Assembly (NCBI RefSeq): GCF_002917095.1
Contig: NZ_PQGA01000021.1
Span: 17,996 to 81,995, forward strand
Direction of reading: 5' to 3'
DNA length: 64,000 bases
Source: Paraburkholderia eburnea
GTDB lineage: Bacteria; Pseudomonadota; Gammaproteobacteria; Burkholderiales; Burkholderiaceae
Part shown: piece after piece, positions 57,093 through 64,000 of the stretch
How the letters are laid out: each line of letters begins with the position of its first letter
Numbering within the stretch: position 1 is the first letter of the stretch
Notes under the pieces: generated by a model
Told to the model about the DNA's origin: nothing
Database searches by the model: none
What the model saw: only the letters and a program-made list of their open reading frames with translations
Position numbers and translations under genes: made by a program

Positions 57093-59477
57093 ATGAAGAA
57101 GAACAATTCACGGGGTACGCTGACCATCGGGATCGGTTCGCTGCTGGGCCTCGGTTCGATTGCCTCCGCGCTTGCGCAGTCAGCTCCATCAACGGATAAC
57201 GGAGCCAGCGTGTCGCTCAACCCGGTCGTGGTCACGGGCAGCCGCGCGAGCAGCCAACGCCAGCGCGACAGCAGCACGCCGGTGCAGGTGGTGACTGCGC
57301 AGCAACTCGTCGCCACGGGGCAGGGGACCCTGCTCGACGCGCTGAAAACCGTCGTGCCGTCACTGACCACGCCTGCCGTCGGCTATGACGCTGGCGCACT
57401 GGCCCGGACCTTCCAGTTGCGCGGACTCGGCCCGGCCGAGACGCTCGTGCTCGTCAACGGCAAGCGGCGCCATCTGTCGGCATCCCTGTATGCCGACGAA
57501 GATCCCGCGCAAGGCGCCAACGCCGTTGACCTCGATCTCATTCCGATTGCCGCGATCGATCACGTGGAAGTGCTGCTGGGCGATGCTGCCGCACAGTACG
57601 GCTCCGATGCGATTGCAGGCGTGATCAATATCGTCCTCAAGAAGCAGAGCGAAGGCACGACGATCACCGCTTCCGGCGGCGGGTATCTGAATGGCGGTGG
57701 CGCGACCGGGCAGATCGATCTCGCGCATGGCATGGCGATCGGCGACGACGGTTCGCTCACCCTGAGCGCGACGCTGCGCCACCATAGTTCGTCCGATCGC
57801 AGCAGTGACAGCGGCGGTCCCGAACCCGCGCGCGTGCAGGGCGATCCGCAGACCAATCTGGGCACGTTCGGCTATAACTTCGAAAAGCCCCTCAACGCGA
57901 ATATCACCCTCTACAGCTTCGGCACGGTGTCCGACCGCGATGTGCACGCCTACGAGGACTACCGTTCACCCTCGTACATCGCAAGCAGCCTGCCGGGGCT
58001 CGAGTCCATCTACCCGAATGGCTTTTCGCCAATCGAGCGCAGCCACGAGACCGATTACAGCTTCACGGTCGGCGTGAAGGGCACGACGGATTCGCATTGG
58101 GACTGGGATCTGAGCACGACCTATGGCCGTGACGAGATCAACCTGTGGAACGTCAATACGGCCAACTACAGCCTGCTGACCGATACGGGATCGACGCCGA
58201 CCCAGTTCAAGGTGGGCAGCTATACCTCGTCCGAACTCACGACGAACCTCGATTTGAAGCACAGTTTTGCGGTCCCGCACTGGGCCTCGCCCGTCAACGT
58301 CGCGGTGGGTCTTGAGCATCGCTACGAAACCTTCGCGCTCGATGCGGGCGATGCCGCTTCGTATTACGACAGTGGGGCAGTGGCGTTTCCGGGCTACCGG
58401 CCCACCGATGCGGCCAGTGCCCAGCGCAACAGCATTGCTGCTTACGCGGACGTGTCCACGCATATTCTGCCCAAATGGCAGATTGATGCCGCCGTGCGCG
58501 GGGAGGATTATCAGCGCCTGGGGGCGTCCGTGGACGGCACGGTGTCGACCCGCTATGACTTCAGCCCCGCGCTGGGGCTGCGCGGTTCCGCCGGCACGGG
58601 CACCCACGCGCCGACACTGGTGCAGGAATACTACTCGGCAACGAACGTCACCACCGGCGGCGCGACGATACAGATCCCGCTCGATTCGGCGGGCGCACGC
58701 ATACTCGGCGCGCCTGCGCTCAAGAACGAGACCTCGAAGCAGTTCAGTATCGGTTTCGTTGCGCAGCCGCTCACAGGGCTGCATCTGAGTGTGGACGCCT
58801 ATCAGATCGACGTGAACAACCGCATCGTCGATTCGGGGCAGATTTCCGGCTCGTTGGCCGCGGCGGCCATCGCGGCCAACGGCACGGTGGTGCCCGCAGA
58901 CGCCATCGACAATACCTACGCGCAGTTCTTCACCAATGGCGCCAATACGCGCACGCGAGGCATCGATGCCGCGCTGGACTATCGCTCGGACTTCGGCCGC
59001 TTTGGCCGGATCGACTGGAATCTGAACGCCACTTACAACCGCACTACGATCCGCTCGGTCAATACGCCGGCATCGCTTGCGGCCGCTGGCGTGGCGGTGC
59101 TCGATTCGATCCAGGTCTCGAATCTCACCACGGCGACGCCGCGTATCGTGATTTCGGGAACGGGCGCCTATACCTATGGCCCCTGGCATGTGACGCTGCG
59201 CGAGACGTATTACGGAAAGTCGTCGCAGACGCAATGGGCGACCGACTATAGCGGCTTCTACGCCGACAACATTAATCCGGCCTTTATTACGGACCTGGAC
59301 GTGGCCTATCGCATCACACGGCACACGACGATCGCCATCGGCGCGAACAATCTCTTCAACAAGTATCCGAACCAGACCAATCCGAATGCGCGGCCGAACT
59401 ACGATCTGTACCCGCACCTCTCGCCGTACGGCATCAATGGCGCGTATTACTACGCACGACTGACCGTGGTGATGTAA
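57093..59477 (+). CDS. TonB-dependent receptor
   Basis: A 794-residue outer-membrane receptor. Residues 1 to about 29 form a signal peptide; then comes a TonB box (PVVVTGSRA) and a plug domain (LDALKTVVPSLTTPAVGYDAG, LRGLGPAETLVLVNGKRRH, VEVLLGDAAAQYGSDAIAGVINIVLKKQ). A barrel from about residue 170 ends in a strand pattern (YARLTVVM) close to the usual aromatic end, with Met as last residue. It imports a scarce ligand such as a siderophore, vitamin, sugar or other chelate. It lies beside an amino-acid-type ABC importer and a convergent oxidoreductase pair, so a dedicated uptake-and-conversion locus is likely. Confidence 0.92.
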   Translation: MKKNNSRGTLTIGIGSLLGLGSIASALAQSAPSTDNGASVSLNPVVVTGSRASSQRQRDSSTPVQVVTAQQLVATGQGTLLDALKTVVPSLTTPAVGYDAGALARTFQLRGLGPAETLVLVNGKRRHLSASLYADEDPAQGANAVDLDLIPIAAIDHVEVLLGDAAAQYGSDAIAGVINIVLKKQSEGTTITASGGGYLNGGGATGQIDLAHGMAIGDDGSLTLSATLRHHSSSDRSSDSGGPEPARVQGDPQTNLGTFGYNFEKPLNANITLYSFGTVSDRDVHAYEDYRSPSYIASSLPGLESIYPNGFSPIERSHETDYSFTVGVKGTTDSHWDWDLSTTYGRDEINLWNVNTANYSLLTDTGSTPTQFKVGSYTSSELTTNLDLKHSFAVPHWASPVNVAVGLEHRYETFALDAGDAASYYDSGAVAFPGYRPTDAASAQRNSIAAYADVSTHILPKWQIDAAVRGEDYQRLGASVDGTVSTRYDFSPALGLRGSAGTGTHAPTLVQEYYSATNVTTGGATIQIPLDSAGARILGAPALKNETSKQFSIGFVAQPLTGLHLSVDAYQIDVNNRIVDSGQISGSLAAAAIAANGTVVPADAIDNTYAQFFTNGANTRTRGIDAALDYRSDFGRFGRIDWNLNATYNRTTIRSVNTPASLAAAGVAVLDSIQVSNLTTATPRIVISGTGAYTYGPWHVTLRETYYGKSSQTQWATDYSGFYADNINPAFITDLDVAYRITRHTTIAIGANNLFNKYPNQTNPNARPNYDLYPHLSPYGINGAYYYARLTVVM

Positions 59478-59515
59478 GGAGAACTCACTGAGACGCAGGG
59501 CGGCTCAATTTCGCC

Positions 59516-60403
59516 TCACTCCCAAAAAACGAGCGCCCGCAGTTCAATGCTGCGTCTGGGCGCCGCGTGGTCTGGCGTTTCGGGGTCGTCGAAGGCCGTG
59601 TGCGCGGTGAGCCGCGCCGTGCCGTCTTCCAGCGAATCGTAGATTTTCAGCAGCAGCGCTTCGTCGGGGCGCAGGCGTGGAAAGTAGAACCATCGATGCT
59701 GCGGATTCGCGAGAAACGAGTAGGTCTCACCAACCTTGTCGCGATAGACGAGGTCGGAGGCAACGAGATCCTCCGGCACGATCGAGCGCGCATCGCAGAG
59801 CGCCAGCGGCAGTTGCTCGACCTCGCTCAAGGGCCGCCACAGGTTGACGATGGCGAAACGTCGCGAGAGGCGTTGGCGCGCTTCCTCGGCGTTCAGATGA
59901 TCGCGCACGCGTCGCGGCCCGGAAACAAAGGTCTGATCGTTGTGCACGCGCCGCACCGGCTCGCGCAGCGCCGCATTGGCGCGCGAGCCTTGCGCGCTGT
60001 CGCGCAGCGTGTGATCGAAGATGACGGCTTTGGCGGCGCCCGTGGTGGCGCGCAGCAAGGCTTCGGCCTCGGGGTAGTAGATGTTGCGAATCCGCTCGTC
60101 GTCGCTGAAGTCGTTCAGCGCGCTGCGGTGCGCGATGAGTTGAAAGCCCTGCCGGTCGAGCCTGAGTTCGCCGCTTTGCGCCAGCGGACGCGCGTCCTGA
60201 ATGGTCACGCGGCGTGCTTCGAGCACGCCCGTTTGCCACGGCGTCCCTTCGGGCGGCTCGAACGTGTAGTTCACGGGCCTCGGTGTGCCAGGCGCGAGAT
60301 AGTTGAGTTCGGCCTCGACCGCATGAACGGCCGGAATGGCTGAAATGGGCGAAACATGCGAAACATGCGAAACAGAAGGCGATTCCGAAAGCACAGTGCT
60401 CAT
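59516..60403 (-). CDS. CmcJ/NvfI-family non-heme-iron-type oxidoreductase
   Basis: A roughly 295-residue protein. The core motif RVHNDQTF carries an H-x-D iron-ligand pair, and a distal THTAFDDP supplies the third histidine. VNLWRPL is typical of the CmcJ/NvfI/AsaB family of putative iron/2-oxoglutarate-type oxidoreductases. The N-terminus contains a V-S-H-V-S-H-V-S stretch from a 9-bp DNA repeat. ATG 60403 has GGAGCC upstream. It follows the SDR gene by 11 bp, so the two are one operon, convergent with the TonB receptor. It probably hydroxylates or oxidises a small molecule taken up by this locus; the substrate is unknown. Confidence 0.75.
   Translation of the reverse strand: MSTVLSESPSVSHVSHVSPISAIPAVHAVEAELNYLAPGTPRPVNYTFEPPEGTPWQTGVLEARRVTIQDARPLAQSGELRLDRQGFQLIAHRSALNDFSDDERIRNIYYPEAEALLRATTGAAKAVIFDHTLRDSAQGSRANAALREPVRRVHNDQTFVSGPRRVRDHLNAEEARQRLSRRFAIVNLWRPLSEVEQLPLALCDARSIVPEDLVASDLVYRDKVGETYSFLANPQHRWFYFPRLRPDEALLLKIYDSLEDGTARLTAHTAFDDPETPDHAAPRRSIELRALVFWE
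60349..60375 (-). repeat. 9-bp repeat inside the CmcJ-like gene
   Basis: GCGAAACAT occurs twice and then GCGAAACAG, giving the V-S-H repeat in the protein N-terminus. Reading frame is kept whatever the copy number, since the unit is three codons. Confidence 0.85.
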
Positions 60404-60414
60404 GAAGGCTCCGA

Positions 60415-61185
60415 TCAAAACGGTTCGCGCCAAGGGCGCAGGTCGATTTCCTGGGTCCATGCGCTGCGATTCTGCCGATGCAACTGCCAGTAGCTTTCGG
60501 CGATGGCGTCAATGTGCAGCAGGCCGTCCGGGCCCGCGTCGCTCACGCGTTGCGGTGCCGCGCTGCGCAGCCGCTCTCCGTCGATGCCGCCATCGATGAC
60601 GACGTGTGCGACGTGCACGCCGCGCGGCGAGAACTCGCGTGCGAGGCTTTGCGAAAGCGAGCGCAAACCGGCTTTTGCCGATGCGAACGCGGCAAAGGGC
60701 GGCCGCCCGCGCAACGAGGCCGTTGCACCCGTGAAGATCAGGCTGCCGGCGCCCGTTGGGGCGGTCGTGGCGTCGGGCGCATCGAGCAGCAGCGGCAAGG
60801 CCGCCCGCGCGAAAACGAAGCCGCCGAGCACATTGGTGCGCCAGGCCTGTTCGAATTGGGCGGTTTCCAGTTCGAGCGTGGGGGCGCGCACGGCATTGCC
60901 CGCGTTGAAGATCGCGCTGCGCAACGTGCCTTGCTCGCGGACCTGCGCGGCGATCTGCGCGATCTGTGCCTCGTTCGTCACATCAGCGGCCGCCGTCACG
61001 GCATGGCCGCCTTGCGCGCGTATTTCAGCGGCGATGGTATCGACACGCGACGTCGTGCGTCCGGTGAGAATGACCGTGTAGCCTTCGTGCGCAAAACGAC
61101 GCGCAAGAGCGGCACCCAGTCCGGCGCTCGCGCCGACGCCGGCAATCCATGCAGTCGGCGCAGAAGAATTGGAAAGTTCACTCAT
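60415..61185 (-). CDS. SDR-fold protein without the canonical catalytic tyrosine
   Basis: A 256-residue short-chain dehydrogenase fold with the cofactor motif GVGASAGLGAALA and the block FNAGNAVRAP. The usual Y-x-x-x-K is replaced by F-A-S-A-K (FAAFASAKAGL), so Phe stands at the catalytic Tyr position; a Thr/Ser in FTGATA may correspond to the active-site Ser. It resembles a conserved subgroup of uncharacterised SDRs with this change. It is the first gene of the SDR-CmcJ operon, divergent from the LysE-family gene. Confidence 0.82.
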   Translation of the reverse strand: MSELSNSSAPTAWIAGVGASAGLGAALARRFAHEGYTVILTGRTTSRVDTIAAEIRAQGGHAVTAAADVTNEAQIAQIAAQVREQGTLRSAIFNAGNAVRAPTLELETAQFEQAWRTNVLGGFVFARAALPLLLDAPDATTAPTGAGSLIFTGATASLRGRPPFAAFASAKAGLRSLSQSLAREFSPRGVHVAHVVIDGGIDGERLRSAAPQRVSDAGPDGLLHIDAIAESYWQLHRQNRSAWTQEIDLRPWREPF

Positions 61186-61341
61186 AATGATTCACGCTAG
61201 CGCTCGCGCGGCGATTTGGAAAAGAACGAAACGTCATATGGTTATCAGGTGTTGAGTCAATGTGGCGCCAATCATGCGTAAACACTGGAAATGAGATAAT
61301 CCTCGCGCCCGAATGGCCATATTGATTTAAATGGGGGATAA

Positions 61342-61959
61342 ATGATCGATTCATCGGCTGTTGCGACGGTATTTGCGGTCTATGCGGCTGGCGTCGTCAT
61401 ACCCGGCCCTAACTTCGTCGCCGTCGTGCACAAGGCGGTGTCGGATACGCGCGCCGGAGCGCTCGCACTTGTTGCGGGTATCGTTGCGGTCAACCTGTTC
61501 TGGGCCACTTGCGCGATTCTCGGCATGAGCGCGGTGTTTGCTGTGTTTCCGTGGCTCGCGTTCGGCGTGAAGCTGGCCGGTGCGGCCTATTTGATCGTGT
61601 TTGGTCTGCGTCTGATCGTATCGGCGCGCGCAGGCGCACCGGCCTCTCGCACCGTTGCCCGGCCGCCCCTGCAACGAAGTGCTTTCCTGCAAGGCGTGGC
61701 AACCAACATTGCGAATCCGAAATCCATTGCGTTTTACGCGGCGGTGTTTTCCTCGGCGGCGCCTGCTCACGTTGGTGTGCCGACGTTCTTCGCCATGCTT
61801 GCCACGGTCGGCGTGACGGCGACGGCGTGGTATGGCGCCGTCGCCGTCGTGCTGTCGCATCCCTCGATCGCGCTGGCGTATCGCCGCGCAAAAGCCTGGA
61901 TCGACCGCCTGTGCGGCGGCCTCATCATTGCGCTGGGCGTTCGGCAGATGCTTCGCTAA
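61342..61959 (+). CDS. LysE/RhtB-family exporter
   Basis: A 205-residue membrane protein with six helices. The N-terminal GVVIPGPNFVAVVHKAVSDTRAGALAL and the later NIANPKSIAFYAAVFSS are the LysE/RhtB signature. The family exports amino acids or related metabolites. It is divergent from the SDR-CmcJ operon (157-bp gap) and convergent with ahpC. A GATAAT at 61295-61300 is a possible -10. Confidence 0.88.
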   Translation: MIDSSAVATVFAVYAAGVVIPGPNFVAVVHKAVSDTRAGALALVAGIVAVNLFWATCAILGMSAVFAVFPWLAFGVKLAGAAYLIVFGLRLIVSARAGAPASRTVARPPLQRSAFLQGVATNIANPKSIAFYAAVFSSAAPAHVGVPTFFAMLATVGVTATAWYGAVAVVLSHPSIALAYRRAKAWIDRLCGGLIIALGVRQMLR

Positions 61960-62006
61960 GCAGGCTTTTACGCGGGACGCAACGCACGCGGCGCGCGCGT
62001 TCGACT

Positions 62007-62570
62007 TCAGATCTTGCCGACCAGATCGAGTGAAGGTGTGAGGGTTTGTGCGCCTGGCGTCCATTTGGCGGGGCAGACCTCGCCCGGATGCGAGGCGACA
62101 TATTGTGCAGCCTGCACTTTGCGGATCAGTTCGTTCGCGTCGCGGCCAATGCCATTGTCGTGGATCTCGTAGAGCTTGATCTTGCCTTCCGGGTCGATCA
62201 GGAACGTGCCGCGCAACGCGAGGCCTTCGTCATCGATCAGGACATCGAAGTTGCGCGCGAGCGTGGCGGTGGGATCGCCGACGAGCGGGTATTGCACCTG
62301 GGCGATCGTCTCCGACGTATCGTGCCAGGCCTTATGGGTGAAATGCGTATCTGTGGAAACGCCATAGATTTCGACGCCGAGTTTCTGGAATTTGGCGTAG
62401 TGCTCGGCCAGGTCGCCCAGTTCGGTCGGGCACACGAAGGTGAAGTCGGCCGGATAGAAGACCACCACCGACCATTTGCCCTTGAAGTTTTCTTCGCTGA
62501 CCGGCACGAATTTGCCGGCGTGATAGGCCGTTGCCTGGAACGGCTTGACCTGGGTGTTGATGAGAGCCAT
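62007..62570 (-). CDS. ahpC: Alkyl hydroperoxide reductase subunit C (peroxiredoxin)
   Basis: A 187-residue typical 2-Cys peroxiredoxin: peroxidatic Cys47 in FTFVCPTELGDL and resolving Cys166 in GEVCPAKW, the same spacing as E. coli AhpC. It reduces H2O2 and organic peroxides. It starts with an AAGGATATCGT region upstream of ATG. No ahpF is present in the window. It is convergent with the LysE-family gene. Confidence 0.97.
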   Translation of the reverse strand: MALINTQVKPFQATAYHAGKFVPVSEENFKGKWSVVVFYPADFTFVCPTELGDLAEHYAKFQKLGVEIYGVSTDTHFTHKAWHDTSETIAQVQYPLVGDPTATLARNFDVLIDDEGLALRGTFLIDPEGKIKLYEIHDNGIGRDANELIRKVQAAQYVASHPGEVCPAKWTPGAQTLTPSLDLVGKI

Positions 62571-62741
62571 ACGATATCCTTGGTTCAGTTATTCGTTACC
62601 GGATCGCCTGATGAATCTCTGGCGTAGCCATCACAGAGACTAGACAACCCGCAGGCGCGAAGGAACCGATCTTTTAATGGATGAAATCCGTGAGCGCTGG
62701 AAAGCGCACCCGGTATTCGCGCCGTGGCGTTGCAGCGCACA

Positions 62742-63569
62742 TCAGTGCGGAAAATAATCGGGCAGGCGATAACCCTTGTACGTCGCGTTGCGCAGAATCG
62801 CCGTGCGGAATTCATCTGCGCGATAGGCCGCCACGATATCGGCGGTCGCCTGCGAATTGCGGTTCGCCGATTTGACCACCACCTGATTTACATAGGGCGA
62901 CTGCATGTTTTCGAGCGCCAGTGCCTCGGTGAGGCGGTGACCGCTCGAAATCGCGAAATTGCCCTGAATGGCTGCGAAATCCACGTCCTGGAGCGCGCGT
63001 GGGGCCTGTGCGGTATCCAGCGGCACGATGCGGATACCTGCCGGATTGGCGACCACGTCATGCTCGGAGACATCGACGGGATTGGGATTCTCGCGAATAC
63101 GGATCCAGCCCACCGCCTGCAGGATCTTGAGCGCACGCTCCAGGTTGACGGGGTCGTTCGGCACCGCGACCGTTGCGCCCGGCTTGACCTCGACGAGTGA
63201 ATGATGGCGGGTCGAATAGAGTCCCATGGGCGGCGTGGGCACTTGCACGACGCCGACGAGATCGGTGCCGTTGCGGTTGTTGTATGCGTTCAGATAGACA
63301 CTGTGCTGCATCACATCGGCCGCGATTTCGCCGTGCCACACGGCCTGATTTGCTTCGAGCCCCGTGCTGAAGTTCACGTACTGCACGGTATAGCCTTTGC
63401 GTTTGAGTTGCGGCTCGACGCCTTCGCGGAATTCGTCGGCATAAGGGCCGGGTACGAAGCCCACGCGCAATATGTGCGCGGTATTGTCGGCCGCTTGAAC
63501 CGCCTGCGATTGCAGTGCGAGGAAGGCAAGGGCGGAAAGCAGGGTTTGAAACACTAGCCGATGTCGCAT
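62742..63569 (-). CDS. MetQ/NlpA-family ABC transporter substrate-binding protein
   Basis: A 275-residue protein with a signal peptide (1 to about 26, ending VQA). LRVGFVPGPYADEFREGVEPQLKRKGYTVQYVNFSTGLEANQAV and the later DFAAIQGNFAISSGHRLTEAL are family signatures for methionine-type binding proteins. The lipobox cysteine of NlpA-type lipoproteins is absent, so it is probably soluble periplasmic. No metI/metN genes appear in the window (the gene sits alone upstream of ahpC). It could bind methionine or a related sulfur compound. Confidence 0.85.
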   Translation of the reverse strand: MRHRLVFQTLLSALAFLALQSQAVQAADNTAHILRVGFVPGPYADEFREGVEPQLKRKGYTVQYVNFSTGLEANQAVWHGEIAADVMQHSVYLNAYNNRNGTDLVGVVQVPTPPMGLYSTRHHSLVEVKPGATVAVPNDPVNLERALKILQAVGWIRIRENPNPVDVSEHDVVANPAGIRIVPLDTAQAPRALQDVDFAAIQGNFAISSGHRLTEALALENMQSPYVNQVVVKSANRNSQATADIVAAYRADEFRTAILRNATYKGYRLPDYFPH

Positions 63570-63850
63570 GGTGGCTTCTCTTTTTGCCTGAGTGCTGTCG
63601 GGATGCGGTCGATTGTTGCGATGAATCGTTGCGAAGAAAACCGACCGGGTAATCGGCCGATTATCAGCAGGCCGCCGAAGCGCGGTCAAAGAAGGAAACC
63701 TGCAATAGGTCCATGCATGCGTGGTTTGTCCTGGCGCAATCGTCGCCGCATACTCCTATGCTTTTGCGCGCGAGTCCGTCGTGGTGATCACCCTGGTCGC
63801 GTTTATCGGCGGCGCTCTCCAGGTGGATGTCCGGCGCTCAACCTACACGG

Positions 63851-63960
63851 AACACGACATTTCTATTTAGCGGAAACACGACATCTGAACTTTGGACTAA
63901 CATGCAATGTCGTAGCCATTTCAAGATGTCGCGTTCGCAGCTAAATAGAAATGTCGTGTT
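63851..63960. mobile_element. Insertion-sequence end with inverted and direct repeats
   Basis: A perfect 21-bp inverted repeat joins 63851-63871 and 63940-63960. A further AACACGACAT lies at 63875-63884 as a direct copy, and a one-mismatch inverted copy ATGTCGCGTT occurs near 63927-63936. Nested repeats of this sort are typical of insertion-sequence termini, where a transposase binds several sites; IS21-type elements are one possibility. No transposase gene is in the window, so the element body would lie to the right, or these are old ends. The gap 63570-63850 holds no gene I can support. Confidence 0.55.
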
Positions 63961-64000
63961 TTGCGGGTTAAAAGGTTTGTCTCTAACGGGTTACAGCTCA

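Noticed and set aside
62585..62815. Minus-strand open frame between ahpC and the MetQ-like gene
   Set aside because: No ribosome site, no motif, and it overlaps the end of the MetQ-like gene.

Overview
The window is a high-GC chromosomal or megaplasmid segment of a Burkholderiaceae bacterium. Paraburkholderia, Caballeronia or Burkholderia is the best guess, from the codon bias, the bcs/wss-type cellulose genes, the OmpC-like porin and the many LysR-regulated oxidoreductase clusters. No rRNA, tRNA or CRISPR array was seen.

Layout. (1) 1-11.4 kb: the 3' part of a cellulose operon. It runs bcsB (5' end outside the window), bcsC, two tandem SGNH-hydrolase paralogues separated by a 9-bp minisatellite, an AlgF-like protein, an AlgI/WssH-like MBOAT and an AlgJ/WssI-like protein. 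This is the gene set of an acetylated-cellulose system. (2) 11.4-18.0 kb: small unknown genes, then detoxification-type genes: three SDRs, a GST, an Old Yellow Enzyme and a LysR regulator. (3) 18.1-19.3 kb: an MgtC-family protein and small proteins. (4) 19.5-25.6 kb: the most notable locus, a sulfur module. A YeeE/YedE-type membrane pair is divergent from a run of rhodanese, EpsC-type serine acetyltransferase, XRE regulator, family 2A (SrpI-type) encapsulin shell and a SufS-like cysteine desulfurase with a roughly 260-residue disordered cargo domain. (5) 25.7-31.9 kb: a MocR-type regulator divergent from a polyamine-type ABC importer. (6) 32.0-39.0 kb: a PAS-GGDEF-EAL c-di-GMP enzyme, a LuxR-type regulator, a multicopper oxidase and a small secreted protein. 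(7) 39.2-43.5 kb: a DszC/SfnC-like and DszA/NtaA-like monooxygenase pair (probably organosulfur or similar), then an MFS exporter. (8) 43.7-47.2 kb: porin, M20 amidohydrolase and divergent LysR. (9) 47.3-53.1 kb: a five-gene operon (MFS, AKR, OYE, AKR, SRPBCC) with divergent LysR. (10) 53.1-64.0 kb: a TonB-receptor remnant, chemoreceptor, amino-acid-type ABC importer, TonB receptor, SDR plus CmcJ/NvfI-like oxidoreductase, LysE exporter, AhpC and a MetQ-like binding protein. The right border holds inverted and direct repeats that look like an insertion-sequence end.

How parts may work together. BcsB/BcsC with the acetylation set would export and acetylate cellulose under c-di-GMP control. The encapsulin locus fits sulfur uptake, cysteine synthesis and packaging of a desulfurase in a protein shell. 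Three near-identical operator-like elements (about 14.28, 17.08 and 42.14 kb) suggest one LysR regulon that links two SDR promoters and a distant MFS exporter. The exporter seems to have inherited its promoter from a deleted SDR gene. All functions are read from sequence without database searches; similarity statements rest on motif recognition.
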